A DNA stretch of 64,000 nt from Enterococcus sp. 9E7_DIV0242 (GCF_002140975.2 NZ_CP147247.1:4329001-4393000), one strand, 5' to 3'. Shown: positions 18,873 through 28,304, counted from the first letter of the stretch. The notes: generated by a model from the letters alone, not told the origin. Numbers and translations: made by a program.

Positions 18873-19362
18873 TATTACAAGTATATACGAACAAAAACAA
18901 AAGGCAAGACAAAAAGTGAGAAAAGAATAGCGTTTTTGTGGAAAATAACACAGATTTCAGCTGAAGTAGCTAATTTTTTGCCAACGTATTAATGAGTTGG
19001 TAATCTTAAAATAATAGTTATATCAAAAATATCATTTATTTTCATATCTTTTTTTGAAGCAAAACAACTTAAAATAGAGGGAGATGTTCCAGTGACCTTG
19101 GATAGATTGATTTGATTATTCCTTTATAATCAGAAAAATCAGTATTTTCTCATTATTCTTCAAAAGAATTCAAAAAAATGATAATTAGTCTAATTCTATT
19201 TATGTTAGAATTACTTGATATACAAAAATAAAATTTTCTGAAGTTATGCCTTAATAAAAAGAATTGATTAACGGAACAACAGCGTTTTTAAATGAAGAAA
19301 TACATAAGAACAAATGACAATTTTTCATAGCACCAAGAATAGTAGAAAGGGAACTGACTAAG
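18873..19362. other. Gene-free AT-rich stretch
   Basis: About 490 bp of very AT-rich sequence before the next gene, with frequent stops in all frames. I see no gene, clear promoter or repeat, apart from the RBS-like GAAAGGGAAC just before 19363. Confidence 0.5.
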
Positions 19363-20040
19363 ATGAAAGAAGAAGCAAACAGAATTGATCTACTACGCAA
19401 AAATCATCAAGAAACCTGTGAACAGCTACAACATAATCTTTCGTTATTACTCCTTGATGTTGAGGAACATTCGGAGCGCAGTCATTCAACAAAAGAATAC
19501 CATGACAAGGTATTGGTTCCGCTGATTAGAGGAGCAGCGCTATTGGGAGACATGATTGGGGAAGCAAATGTAAAATTTTCAGAGGAGTATGTATTAGCAG
19601 CACATCGAAGTGAGATCAGTACAAGTGATTTGGAGGATCAAATCATTCAATGGGATCAGTTGATTTTGGAGGTTCAAGGTAAGCTGAAGGAGCTGGCAGT
19701 TTCAGAGCTTGATCCATTAAATAAAGCCTTTCAAATCAGCAAGTGTACAACCCTTTTGGGATTATACGGCTCAATAAAACGTGAGTTGAAGCATGAGCTA
19801 GCCCAGTATGAACGCGTCATAGATTCCTCCTCTGCAATTATTGAAGAAATCGCCTGCTTGAATAAATGGATCAATCAAGGCTATGAGCTAGCGAATGGTT
19901 GTTGGGATAAAACGACGGCCGTATTTACAGAACCTGAACCAGAAGAATTTGAATGGGTCACGCAGCTCAAAGAGGCAGAACAAAAGTGGTTGGAGAAGCA
20001 TCAGTCAAAAAAATACTTGCTTGATCCATTTGAACACTAG
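19363..20040 (+). CDS. Helical hypothetical protein
   Basis: A 225-residue soluble protein, strongly helical with heptad-like spacing (RKNHQETCEQLQHNLSLLLL, and LEDQIIQWDQLILEVQGKLKEL), suggesting coiled coils. It has no signal peptide or membrane span and no recognisable catalytic motif. GAAAGGGAAC lies 10 bp before the ATG. The gene stands alone after a gene-poor region. A weak hairpin with A and T tracts follows it. I do not recognise the family. Confidence 0.62.
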   Translation: MKEEANRIDLLRKNHQETCEQLQHNLSLLLLDVEEHSERSHSTKEYHDKVLVPLIRGAALLGDMIGEANVKFSEEYVLAAHRSEISTSDLEDQIIQWDQLILEVQGKLKELAVSELDPLNKAFQISKCTTLLGLYGSIKRELKHELAQYERVIDSSSAIIEEIACLNKWINQGYELANGCWDKTTAVFTEPEPEEFEWVTQLKEAEQKWLEKHQSKKYLLDPFEH

Positions 20041-20104
20041 ACAGGAACGGTGGGTGTGAACCCTTCAAGATAATCCATGCTTGACTATTTCTAAGAAAGC
20101 TCCT

Positions 20105-20130
20105 AAAAAAGGGATCATTCAGCCTTTTTC
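20105..20130 (+). terminator. Weak intrinsic terminator
   Basis: AAAAAGG (20106-20112) pairs with CCTTTTT (20123-20129) about 65 bp after the preceding stop. Between it and the DUF975 gene (20131-20435) I see no gene. Confidence 0.45.
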
Positions 20131-20435
20131 GCATCTATCATAAAAAAGAAAGTTTTTGATTCTGCTTTGCCTGCCGAAGTTCTTTTAAGGTTTTTGGCTA
20201 AGGGTAGAAAAGTATAAATTCAGAGTTATCTATTGTGAAATGTGTGGATATTCGATATAGTAAATGATATATGCTTATGATTCAGGGATACAAAACTCAC
20301 TGAATTTCTTTTTCACAGACTCTTTTTTGAGTTGCTGTTGGATGAGGGAGGAGCTTCCTTAAAAGATACGAAAAAGGGGAGTATAAGATGTAGTTTGCTG
20401 AAATGAAGAATGACTTGATAAAAGGAGAAAATGGG

Positions 20436-21425
20436 ATGACGAGAAGCGAAATCAAAAAAAAGGCGCAGCAACTGCTGCATAGGAACTATGGGCATTGGAG
20501 TACCTTGATCATGATTCCATTCATTATTATGGCGATTTACTCTTTTATCATTTTTGTAGGGATCGGAGCAACAAGCACTTATGACAGCTACAATTATGAG
20601 GACGACAGTGAGATTTATCGTTCTTGGCAGGATGATACGGATTCAGATGGCAATTACTATAATGATGATTATATGGAAGGCTACAATGACGGCTATGACG
20701 ATGGCTATGATGATGGGTACGACGATGGGTATTATGATTATGAAGATGAAGGCGGCTATTTTGATAACCAAAAGCCTGCTGATGAAGGACATAATTTGAA
20801 CCATTCATTAAATACAAAGACTGAAACGGTATCTTTGATTAATAATACAACAAGAATGAGCAGCTACGATTATGGCTACTATAGAGTTAGAACGAGAACA
20901 TTTAGCTTCTTCTGGTTTTTATTCATGTTAGTAATCATGGCAGCGACAATTTTGTATCAGGGAATGATTCGTTGGGCAGCAGTCGATAATGTAGAAGGAA
21001 GACCTTTCAGTTTGAGATTGACGTTCACAAAATTCTTTAAAGAAAACGGTAGACGAGCGGCAACAGCCAATTTCTTAGTAGTACTTTATACATTCCTGTG
21101 GACCTTGCTATTTTGGGTGCCGGGGATTGTCAAGCAGATTTCCTATAGTATGACCAATTACTTGATGAGAAAAGATGAAGCCCTAACGCCTAAACAAGCC
21201 ATTGCTTTGAGCACAGAGCTGATGAAGGGCTATAAAATGGAGTATTTGATGTTTACTTTGTCCTTTATTCTTTGGTACTTTGCTTCGTTTTTCAGTGGAG
21301 GTATCGCATTGTTTCATGTGATTCCTTACTATAGTGTATCAGAGACATTATTTTTCGATGAAATCATCAAAGAGAAACATCATCTGTTCAGCAATGAGTT
21401 AGAAGATGGCTTCACAGATTTCTAA
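20436..21425 (+). CDS. DUF975-family membrane protein with Asp/Tyr/Gly repeat loop
   Basis: A 329-residue integral membrane protein. The N-terminus MTRSEIKKKAQQLL and the region FSLRLTFTKFFKENGRRAATANF to SYSMTNYLMRKDEALTPKQAIALSTELMKGYKMEYL are typical of DUF975, a family of unknown function with five or six membrane spans. Unusually, the first external loop (about residues 40-130) is a long acidic insert with five G-Y-(N/D)-D units in tandem. The start at 20436 has AAAGGAG 8 bp upstream; an ATG at 20403 lacks one. A terminator follows. Confidence 0.82.
   Translation: MTRSEIKKKAQQLLHRNYGHWSTLIMIPFIIMAIYSFIIFVGIGATSTYDSYNYEDDSEIYRSWQDDTDSDGNYYNDDYMEGYNDGYDDGYDDGYDDGYYDYEDEGGYFDNQKPADEGHNLNHSLNTKTETVSLINNTTRMSSYDYGYYRVRTRTFSFFWFLFMLVIMAATILYQGMIRWAAVDNVEGRPFSLRLTFTKFFKENGRRAATANFLVVLYTFLWTLLFWVPGIVKQISYSMTNYLMRKDEALTPKQAIALSTELMKGYKMEYLMFTLSFILWYFASFFSGGIALFHVIPYYSVSETLFFDEIIKEKHHLFSNELEDGFTDF
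20679..20738 (+). repeat. Five tandem 12-nt units inside the DUF975 gene
   Basis: Units of the form GGYTAYRAYGAY (20679-20690, 20691-20702, 20703-20714, 20715-20726, 20727-20738) code for Gly-Tyr-Asn/Asp-Asp repeats. The variation is mostly at third codon positions, so the protein repeat is under selection. The unit is in frame, so copy changes would not disrupt the gene. Confidence 0.85.
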
Positions 21426-21444
21426 TGAATTTTTCTGAGTAGAG

Positions 21445-21478
21445 GGTGTGACAGAAGCTGCTTCTGTCACACCTTTTA
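21445..21478 (+). terminator. Intrinsic terminator, copy of a dispersed repeat
   Basis: GGTGTGACAGAAG pairs with CTTCTGTCACACC, then TTTT. The hairpin and its tail (a CCGGTTTTA-like sequence to about 21488) closely match 59898-59943, so it belongs to a dispersed terminator-repeat family. Confidence 0.85.
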
Positions 21479-21533
21479 TCCGGTTTTAAAGGGCTATGGC
21501 ACATTAATGTCATCATCCCACTCTATCACTACC

Positions 21534-21563
21534 AAAAAAGGACCCGTCTGAGGTCCTTTTTTG
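21534..21563. terminator. Terminator, mainly for the minus-strand GNAT gene
   Basis: AAAAAAGGACC pairs with GGTCCTTTTTT around CGTCTGA, 14 bp past the stop of the minus-strand acetyltransferase gene. A and T tracts on both sides allow it to act on both strands. Confidence 0.85.
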
Positions 21564-21576
21564 ATTACTCAAAGTG

Positions 21577-22047
21577 CTAGTCCACGGATTTGGTCATTTT
21601 AATAAACTCATAGGTGCCACCATTTGTTTGTTGAAGAAATGAATGACTTTCTTTGAAGCCGACTGCTTGATAGGCTTTGATAGCTCGTTTATTGAAAGCA
21701 GCAACGGACAGCTCCACCTCGGTTACCGCAGGAAATGTAGTAGTTAGAAACTGCAGGATTTCAAGAATAAATGATTGCCCCAAGCCTTTGCCTGTCAAAT
21801 CAGGTCTAAGCCCCAAACCGATCTCAGCGGTGTCAGGTGTGTCAAGGATAATGACAAAGTAGCCGTACAACTCTTTGTTTTTCCATACTTCGTAATATTG
21901 GTTGTTTCTTTTTTCCGGATCAATCAACTCCTGATAATCTTCTTCATCAGCAGTGGCATCGTAAAAGGAATAAGGCTCTTCGTATTTCCAGTGATCAGCA
22001 ATCGTAACGGCTGATTGTTGTGACATTGTTCGAATAATTGTTTTCAT
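21577..22047 (-). CDS. GNAT-family N-acetyltransferase
   Basis: A 156-residue acetyltransferase. Beta strand 4 and motif A are evident in TAEIGLGLRPDLTGKGLGQSFILEIL, where TGKGLG is the acetyl-CoA pyrophosphate loop. VTEVELSVAAFNKRAIKAYQAVGFKE is the RimI-like motif B. AAAGGAGAAATTT precedes the ATG. The substrate is not evident, and it is unrelated in detail to the other GNAT gene in the window. It is transcribed alone, convergent with the DUF975 gene. Confidence 0.82.
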   Translation of the reverse strand: MKTIIRTMSQQSAVTIADHWKYEEPYSFYDATADEEDYQELIDPEKRNNQYYEVWKNKELYGYFVIILDTPDTAEIGLGLRPDLTGKGLGQSFILEILQFLTTTFPAVTEVELSVAAFNKRAIKAYQAVGFKESHSFLQQTNGGTYEFIKMTKSVD

Positions 22048-22251
22048 AGAAATTTCTCCTTTTTAGAATGAATACATAAGCCAGCTCAATGTGTAGAGGG
22101 CTGGCCTTTTCGACAACGAGCTCAATCCCGTTTTTTTGAGTATACTATCTATAGTAATCAGTATAACGCAGTGGGAATGGAAAAACAGTTTTTTTCCAAA
22201 GGGACTGTTCATTAAGGTCAGAGTTGAAAATTAGGCAGAGACTGATTTTTT

Positions 22252-22280
22252 CAGACACGTTCTAGGTTAAGTGCTATAAT
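22252..22280 (+). promoter_or_regulatory. Promoter candidate
   Basis: CAGACA (22252-22257), 17 bp, TATAAT (22275-22280). It would give a leader of about 145 nt before the small membrane protein gene at 22434. In the rest of the divergent gap 22048-22433 I see only a weak hairpin (22080-22105). Confidence 0.55.
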
Positions 22281-22433
22281 GTTGTCATGTCTTTGAGCGA
22301 AAGAAGAGATACCCATTAATGGTGTGTGAATCGTGGAAGCTGAATGTATAATTGGGTTACGTAGACACATGATCATGGCTTTCAGACAGAAAGCAAATGG
22401 CTAGTGCAATAATTAATTTTGGGAGATGAGTGA

Positions 22434-22850
22434 ATGAAAGCAAATGCAGAGAAATTAAAAAATAAATTTAAGCAGCCTCAGGTAATCATTTATTTGGTTA
22501 TAGAAATTTTGATCAATGCGATGCTTTATTACCCGATGTCCTTTGCTTATTCATTAGCAGAAGGGACGACAGACGGGTTTCAATTTATCTATTTAGCAAC
22601 ATATATGACAGTTGCTGGCGCTGTTTCAGGATTGGTTGCACTTATGTCAGAGAGTGGTGGTATCAGAAAATTTTTCTCGGGACTTTTTTTTGTGGCGAGT
22701 ATACTTATAATCGTCTATGTCATCCAAAATCTTTTTCAAAGCTGGTTTGGCTGGGTGCTCCTATTGTTCCTTTTGGGTAGCTCGCTGATCATTTTTCAGA
22801 ATATGCGAAAAGGTCCGGTAGTTGTGAGCCCAAAGTCAAAAAGTGAATAA
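22434..22850 (+). CDS. Small four-span membrane protein, unknown
   Basis: A 138-residue protein with a short basic N-terminus (MKANAEKLKNKFKQPQ), about four membrane spans (roughly 18-38, 48-70, 78-95 and 100-120) and a basic C-terminal tail (KGPVVVSPKSKSE). GGGAGATGAG precedes the ATG. It does not carry motifs of a known transporter or enzyme. It sits between an acetyltransferase gene and an LCP-family gene, with no sign of a shared operon. Confidence 0.65.
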   Translation: MKANAEKLKNKFKQPQVIIYLVIEILINAMLYYPMSFAYSLAEGTTDGFQFIYLATYMTVAGAVSGLVALMSESGGIRKFFSGLFFVASILIIVYVIQNLFQSWFGWVLLLFLLGSSLIIFQNMRKGPVVVSPKSKSE

Positions 22851-23056
22851 AAACCAATGGCTGCTTCTATTCAGCAGATAAAAAACAGATAGTGAATGAA
22901 TAGACAAATAATTAATCGAAATATTTGAACGTTTATCTTTTTCTAGATATGTATTCTGGTTAACATTTAGTAAATCAAGGTGTTTTTTTGGTTAATCAAT
23001 CGGAAATTTTCACAAAAGTAAATAATAATCTAAAAAAAATCTTAACATATCTTTAG

Positions 23057-23085
23057 TTGACTTCATTTTTTGATATAGGTATAGT
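23057..23085 (+). promoter_or_regulatory. Strong promoter candidate for the LCP gene
   Basis: TTGACT (23057-23062), 17-bp spacer, TATAGT (23080-23085). The LCP-family gene starts at 23281, so the 5' leader would be about 190 nt. I see no riboswitch-like structure in it, and nothing else in the gap 22851-23280. Confidence 0.65.
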
Positions 23086-23280
23086 AAATATGAATTATTT
23101 GTTCTTATAGAAAAGAATGTGATGCAGATTTCTTATTATGAATGTAAATGGGTTTTGTAATAAGAAGCTAATGTGTGTCCGGATGAGCTTGGAAAAGACA
23201 TAAGCAAATCATAGGGAGTGCTCTTATGAGCAACTTGTAATTAAATGAGCAATGCTTGATGAAAGGACATAACCAAACCG

Positions 23281-24189
23281 ATGAAAAAAACAGCTAAAAC
23301 AGGAATTATTGTTCTACTTTCTATTATCTTTGTACTGGATGCTTTAGGGTGTTATGCGGCACTGACGTTTTTTAGTGCAAAGGAGAATGTGGAAGCAAAA
23401 GCAATTGTGACGAAAAATAAGGACTTCAGTGGAGACGATCAAACCAGTGAACAAGAAGTCAACGTTCTGCTGATTGGAACAGATACCAGAGATGATGATG
23501 GAGATGGGGGACGATCGGATACCTTGATGGTTGCCCATTATGACGGCAAAACAAAGCAACCAAAGCTGATTTCAATTATGCGTGATAGCTTTGTAAATAT
23601 TCCCGGTTATGGGGTTGGAAAAATAAATTCAGCCTATGCATACGGTGGTGCCAAGCTTACGAAACAAGTATTGAACGAAAGCTTTGATTTACCCATCAAT
23701 TACTATGCGATTATTGACTTTAGTCAGTTTAGTGAACTGATCGATGAGCTTTATTCGGATGGGGTAAAGATCGACGCTGAGAAAGATATTAATCTGGATG
23801 GTGTTGATATTTATCAAGGAGAGCAAAAGATGGACGGCAATACTCTGTTACAATATGCGCGATTCAGAATGGATGAAGAAGGAGACTTTGGTCGTGTTCG
23901 GAGACAACAACAGGTGATGAACGCACTGACTGACCAATCTGCGAACCTGATTCCTATTTTGAAGCTTCCAAAGGTTGCAGGAGAAGCCGTTGGAAAACTG
24001 GATACCAACATGCCAACAGATTTAATTATTGATTTAGCAAAAGATTTTCTTATGGGAAGTGTCAAACCACTTGAAACATTGTCTGTTCCAGTGGAAGGCA
24101 GCTGGGACTTTAACGATAATACTTCTGCAGGAAGTGTCATCGAAATCGATGAAGCAACAAATGCACAAGCCATCAAAGAATTTTTTTGA
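23281..24189 (+). CDS. LytR-CpsA-Psr (LCP) family protein
   Basis: A 302-residue membrane-anchored enzyme with one N-terminal span (IIVLLSIIFVLDALGCYAAL) and an extracellular LCP domain. Family motifs are present: LLIGTDTRDDD...RSDTLMVAHYD, SIMRDSFVNIPGYG, KINSAYAYGG and LLQYARFRMDEEGDFGRVRRQQQVM, which include the Arg and Asp residues that bind pyrophosphate and polyprenyl lipid. LCP proteins transfer wall teichoic acid or polysaccharide from undecaprenyl pyrophosphate to peptidoglycan. At 302 residues it is close to the short LCP paralogues. GAAAGGA lies somewhat far (about 13 nt) from the ATG. It is monocistronic. Confidence 0.9.
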   Translation: MKKTAKTGIIVLLSIIFVLDALGCYAALTFFSAKENVEAKAIVTKNKDFSGDDQTSEQEVNVLLIGTDTRDDDGDGGRSDTLMVAHYDGKTKQPKLISIMRDSFVNIPGYGVGKINSAYAYGGAKLTKQVLNESFDLPINYYAIIDFSQFSELIDELYSDGVKIDAEKDINLDGVDIYQGEQKMDGNTLLQYARFRMDEEGDFGRVRRQQQVMNALTDQSANLIPILKLPKVAGEAVGKLDTNMPTDLIIDLAKDFLMGSVKPLETLSVPVEGSWDFNDNTSAGSVIEIDEATNAQAIKEFF

Positions 24190-24211
24190 ATCAGAGTAAG
24201 AATTTTTTTTA

Positions 24212-24252
24212 GAAAAAGGACGTTGCGAAAATTTTGTCGCAGCGTCCTTTTA
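24212..24252. terminator. Bidirectional terminator
   Basis: AAAAAGGACGTTGCGA pairs with TCGCAGCGTCCTTTT (one G-U pair) between the convergent LCP and AIM24-like genes. Confidence 0.9.
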
Positions 24253-24260
24253 CTTATCTA

Positions 24261-24959
24261 TTATTTTCCAGTAGCGATGAATGGTGCAACCATACCTGCT
24301 AAAGCTTCGACATTTCTTGTTTGAATTAGAACAGTTCCTCTTCCGTGGAATTCGTTGACTAATCCTTCACCAGTAGTGAAGCCGAACATACCGGAAGCTA
24401 CTTTGATATTGTAGTCCAGTGATTCTGTCCAAGCGACAACGTGCTGGTTATCGATGATAAATGGTTGGTTTCCATCTAGTTGAAGCTCAACGATGTCCCC
24501 ATAAGCATTCACCAATAATGTCCCTTTTCCGGCAGTCTCCATTACGAAGAAGCCGCCTGTTCCGCCAAATAGAGAGGTGCTTACCTTTTGACGTTTCATT
24601 TCATAAGAAACTGTTGCATCACATGCTAGAAATGCCCCGTCATTCAAACGCCAATGCTCCATCCCAACTTCCAATTCTTTGATTGCGCCAGGTGTTCCCG
24701 GAGCTAAAGCGATGACTGCATTATCGCTTAATCCTGTTGCTTGAGTAATGAAGAAGCTTTCTCCACTAGTCATAGAACGTCCTAATGCACGAATCGCACC
24801 ACCAAGACCAGATTGACCGTTGCTGTTCATTTTTCCTTCAAGATTGATCTGACCATTATGGTAGACCATCGCACCTCGTTCTAATTGAATCATTTCTCTG
24901 TTTCTTAGTGAAACCTCAACTAAAGGAAACAGTGTGTTTTCTGTCATTGTAAAATTCAT
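24261..24959 (-). CDS. AIM24 / TIGR00266-family protein
   Basis: A 232-residue, beta-rich cytosolic protein of the AIM24 (DUF124, TIGR00266) family. Repeated turns such as MIQLERGAMVYHNGQI, GGAIRALGRSMTSGESFFITQATG, GGTGGFFVMETAGKGTLLVNAYGDIVE and VASGMFGFTTGEGLVNEFHGRGTVLIQTRN are characteristic. The biochemical role in bacteria is not established. The frame runs upstream to 25055, but AAGGGGGAG directly before the ATG at 24957-24959 and the conserved start MNFTM define the gene. It is monocistronic on the minus strand, divergent from the ABC exporter operon. Confidence 0.85.
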   Translation of the reverse strand: MNFTMTENTLFPLVEVSLRNREMIQLERGAMVYHNGQINLEGKMNSNGQSGLGGAIRALGRSMTSGESFFITQATGLSDNAVIALAPGTPGAIKELEVGMEHWRLNDGAFLACDATVSYEMKRQKVSTSLFGGTGGFFVMETAGKGTLLVNAYGDIVELQLDGNQPFIIDNQHVVAWTESLDYNIKVASGMFGFTTGEGLVNEFHGRGTVLIQTRNVEALAGMVAPFIATGK

Positions 24960-25137
24960 TTTTCTCCCCCTTATTAATGTAATGTAAATAGAGACTAGTT
25001 TAATTATAACTTTGTTCTCAGATAATTCAAAGAAAATTCGAATTTTAAGATTCAAACTTCACAGTTCTTCTATAGATTAAAGATAGACTGAATATGGAAA
25101 GTTGAAAAACGGATGAAGATATGGGGAGTGGGAAGAA

Positions 25138-26034
25138 ATGAAGGAAATTCTAAGAATGGAAGGTATCTCTAAGAGCTTTGGTCATCAACAGGTTTTGAAA
25201 GATATCGATCTTATTATTGATAAACCGGAAATTATTGCGTTGGTTGCGCCAAATGGGTCTGGGAAAACAACGCTGCTGAATTTGATTGCAGATATAGAAG
25301 AACCGAATGCAGGAGAAATAACTATTTTAGGCAGGCGGAATGTAGATTATCACATATTTTATGACATGTCCTACTTGCAGGACCCATCTATTTTATACCA
25401 GCATCTGACAGGCTGGGATCATATGGAGTTTATTCGCAGAGAGCATAAGAAGACAAAAGAAGACATGCTCGCACTTGTTGAAGAGCTGGGGATGACTCAG
25501 TATATGAGTAAAAAAGTCAAAAATTATTCATTGGGGATGAAGCAGCATCTACTTTTGGGAATTGCTTTGATGAATGATCCAAAGCTTCTATTAATGGATG
25601 AGCCGTTAAACGGACTCGATCCTTTTAGTATTGAACAAGTTCGAACGATTTTGAAGAGGCTGCATAGCCAGGGCGTAACGATTATTCTTTCGTCTCATAA
25701 TTTAGATGAAATCGAAAAAGTCACAGAGACGATTTTGTTTTTACATGAAGGTCAGCTTGTTTCAAAAGAAAACATTAAAATAGAAGAAATCGAGTATGAG
25801 TTTGTCCTTGCAGAACAAGAGCTTGCTATGAAATTTTTAGATAGAATCGATGTTCCTTATGAGATTTGTTCTTCCTATAAAATTAGAGGAACTTTTGTAT
25901 CTGAACAGTTGTTGGCATTCAAAGCCTTCTGTTCTGAACAGGAATTGACTGTGTTTGATCAGCGAATGGCAAAAGGCACATTAGAAACGATGTACTTCAA
26001 TTTATTTGCCAGTAGGACGCAGTGTGTGAGCTAA
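25138..26034 (+). CDS. ABC exporter ATPase
   Basis: A 298-residue ATPase of the drug/peptide/sodium exporter type. Walker A is APNGSGKTT (near 37; the usual first Gly is Ala), the signature is YSLGMKQ, Walker B is LLLMDEPLNGLD and the H-loop is SSHNLDE. The C-terminal 80 residues form a regulatory domain as in BcrA/NatA-like proteins. Two different permease genes follow immediately, the first starting on the next base, so the three form one exporter. The cargo (peptide antibiotic, lipid or ion) cannot be inferred, and no sensor kinase of the BceS type is adjacent. Confidence 0.88.
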   Translation: MKEILRMEGISKSFGHQQVLKDIDLIIDKPEIIALVAPNGSGKTTLLNLIADIEEPNAGEITILGRRNVDYHIFYDMSYLQDPSILYQHLTGWDHMEFIRREHKKTKEDMLALVEELGMTQYMSKKVKNYSLGMKQHLLLGIALMNDPKLLLMDEPLNGLDPFSIEQVRTILKRLHSQGVTIILSSHNLDEIEKVTETILFLHEGQLVSKENIKIEEIEYEFVLAEQELAMKFLDRIDVPYEICSSYKIRGTFVSEQLLAFKAFCSEQELTVFDQRMAKGTLETMYFNLFASRTQCVS

Positions 26035-27186
26035 ATGATGTTCGAATGGGTAAAGTGGAAAAGAAACCCTAAAAATTTATTGTTGTTAGGTATTTTATTT
26101 GTATCATTAGCCGTTCAGCTGACCAATCAATGGGATCGCAGTACACGAATAGGTGCTGAAGATCACGAAGTATTGAAGGCTATGGCTGATGAGATACAGC
26201 CTCCGCAAGGGTATCTAGGAACGCCGGAACCATACAAGATGCTTCACCATCTTGATGAGAATGGTGTTTTTTTATCTGAGAAGGATGAAGCACAATATAA
26301 GACAGTGGTTGCTATATTGTATCTTTTAGAAGATGAGAATACCGCAAGAAATAACCGAGCGTGGGAGGAACAGCTTGCTGTACAGACGGAAAGACTGACA
26401 CTTCAGAAGGAGTATATAGAGGCCGGCGGGACAGAATGGACGCTGCTCTCTCTCAAAGAAGTGAATCAGCAATTAGCACGAAATGAGTGGTTGCGCACAA
26501 AGGGCTTGACCATTGAGGAAATGACTGCCAGTCCAAAGGGAGTCTATTTCATTTATTCATTACTGCAGCAGGCTATGGTTTTCGGTGGGTTGATTCTGGT
26601 TGTTGCATTATTTTTCTTTGACTATTTATCAAATGAATATGAACGAAAAACGTACTTATTTATGTCGGTACAACCAGTAAGTAAATGGCAACGGTATTTC
26701 CGAAAGGTGAAGACAGCTGTATGGATTACTGGTGGGACGTATATACTCTATCTTGGTATCGGCTTTTCTGTCGCTTCTTTGCTGTTCGGTACTGGAAGCG
26801 TGCATTATCCAATAATAGTAGAAACAGCTACTACGTTCTATCCTATTTCTGTAGGCAGCTATATTTTAGCAGTTGCTAGTCAGCAATTGCTATTCATGGT
26901 CTTTATTATTCAAATACTTTTGCTTCTTTCGTTAGTACTGAAAAATGCACTGGAGGTTTTAGCAACATTCTTAGTACTTCTTTTTCTGCCAAATATTCTT
27001 GCATATGTTATTCCAGCGGTAAGCCATATTGGGCAATGGCTGCCATTTTTTTATATGGATGTAACACGCTATCTGACAGAAGGCTTTGGTTTTAGTGAAG
27101 CCTTCTTGTTGGGAATAACAGTGTTGGTGCTCGGTAATATAACGATTTTTCAAGTGAGCAAATGGACGGTGAGGAGGCTAAGATGA
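26035..27186 (+). CDS. ABC exporter permease 1
   Basis: A 383-residue membrane protein with one N-terminal span (NLLLLGILFVSLAVQLTNQW), a large extracellular domain of about 130 residues and five further C-terminal spans. This is the ABC-2-like permease layout. The start abuts the ATPase stop with no spacer, and a 4-bp ATGA overlap joins it to the second permease, which indicates translational coupling. It would form a heterodimeric channel with the next gene. Function follows from context; the sequence has no substrate signature. Confidence 0.82.
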   Translation: MMFEWVKWKRNPKNLLLLGILFVSLAVQLTNQWDRSTRIGAEDHEVLKAMADEIQPPQGYLGTPEPYKMLHHLDENGVFLSEKDEAQYKTVVAILYLLEDENTARNNRAWEEQLAVQTERLTLQKEYIEAGGTEWTLLSLKEVNQQLARNEWLRTKGLTIEEMTASPKGVYFIYSLLQQAMVFGGLILVVALFFFDYLSNEYERKTYLFMSVQPVSKWQRYFRKVKTAVWITGGTYILYLGIGFSVASLLFGTGSVHYPIIVETATTFYPISVGSYILAVASQQLLFMVFIIQILLLLSLVLKNALEVLATFLVLLFLPNILAYVIPAVSHIGQWLPFFYMDVTRYLTEGFGFSEAFLLGITVLVLGNITIFQVSKWTVRRLR

Positions 27187-28304
27187 ACAGCATTCGTTTT
27201 GAAGAGAAAAAAATCTGGAAACAACGAAAAAACTATGTGCTGGTTGCAATAGGTTTAATAGTGATTGTAGTACTGTTTCTATTCAACAGACATATGGGGA
27301 TCGTAGAAAATAATGAAATAGATCAAGAGGCTGTGTTTTCTGGGCCAATTCTTGGTCGTAAAGAATTTGATACGGAACTGGAGGAGTATTTGACCTCCGT
27401 GAATCTGATGATTGATGAACAGGAAGCTACTTTTCTTGCAGCGGCTGACAAAGGAGAATCCTTGGAGGAGTCGTTAACCCTGCCGACCTATCCTTTCTAC
27501 CGAGCAGCACTCAATAATGAACTAATTAATAAAGAGCTACCGCCTTATTCTATGCGTTATGGGACACAAAGCAGTGTATTTTCTGCCATCGTCTTAACAG
27601 GGATTGCCAGTCTATTAGGAATTATCTTTTTCCTATTTTTATTTGGCGATAGTCTGACAAAAGAGTTTGAGGAACGAACAATGAACCTCTGTTTGACTCA
27701 GCCAATCTCACGCGTACGACTATATCTATTGAAGTATTCGCTGACAGTAGGGCATTCCTTTTTACTGACCATCTTTCTTGTAGTGGTTGCAAGTCTAATT
27801 GGGTTAGGTATATCAGGAGCTAGCTCATGGCAATATCCGATAATAGTATTTACAGAGATGTCTATGACATTTATACCGATTATTCAATATATGGCACGTG
27901 TTCTCGGCTTGTTTCTTTTTGTCCTGTTGTTTTGCTTTGCCATTCACTTTTTGTTCAGCACATTGTTTAGGAAAACGACCTTTTCCCTATTGGCGACTAT
28001 TTTTATACTAGCTGAGGGGCATTTTATCAGTGTATCTTCAAATGAAGTCTTAAGGAAGATTGCTCATCTAAATCCTTTTACTTATCTAAATGTTGGTAAG
28101 CTGTTTATCGGCTATGATTTTCGGGAGTATGGTCAATACAACATTGAAAATCAAGAATATTATGCCAATTGGTGCTTGCCGCGAACGCTTCATAATCCCC
28201 AAATTGAGTTTACCCAGGGGCTTTTGGTTTTAGGTGTGACAGCGCTATTGATCTTTTGTATTGGCTGTTACTGCTTTAGAAAAAATATCCGTTTGGATGT
28301 GTAA
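27183..28304 (+). CDS. ABC exporter permease 2
   Basis: A 373-residue membrane protein with the same topology as permease 1: an N-terminal span (VLVAIGLIVIVVLFLF), an external domain and about five C-terminal spans. LTKEFEERTMNLCLTQPISRVRLYLLKY is the cytoplasmic coupling region typical of ABC-2 permeases. The frame extends to 27162, but GTGAGGAGG lies just before the ATG at 27183, which overlaps the upstream stop by 4 bp. It is the last gene of the exporter operon; I see no strong terminator before the sulfatase gene at 28414. Confidence 0.82.
   Translation: MNSIRFEEKKIWKQRKNYVLVAIGLIVIVVLFLFNRHMGIVENNEIDQEAVFSGPILGRKEFDTELEEYLTSVNLMIDEQEATFLAAADKGESLEESLTLPTYPFYRAALNNELINKELPPYSMRYGTQSSVFSAIVLTGIASLLGIIFFLFLFGDSLTKEFEERTMNLCLTQPISRVRLYLLKYSLTVGHSFLLTIFLVVVASLIGLGISGASSWQYPIIVFTEMSMTFIPIIQYMARVLGLFLFVLLFCFAIHFLFSTLFRKTTFSLLATIFILAEGHFISVSSNEVLRKIAHLNPFTYLNVGKLFIGYDFREYGQYNIENQEYYANWCLPRTLHNPQIEFTQGLLVLGVTALLIFCIGCYCFRKNIRLDV

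Noticed and set aside
18726..18992. 88-codon plus-strand frame in the gene-poor region
   Set aside because: It overlaps the right part of the inverted-repeat element, has no ribosome binding site, and its composition mirrors the AT-rich repeats.
20679..20738. CRISPR-like short repeats
   Set aside because: The units are contiguous 12-mers in frame within a gene and have no spacers.
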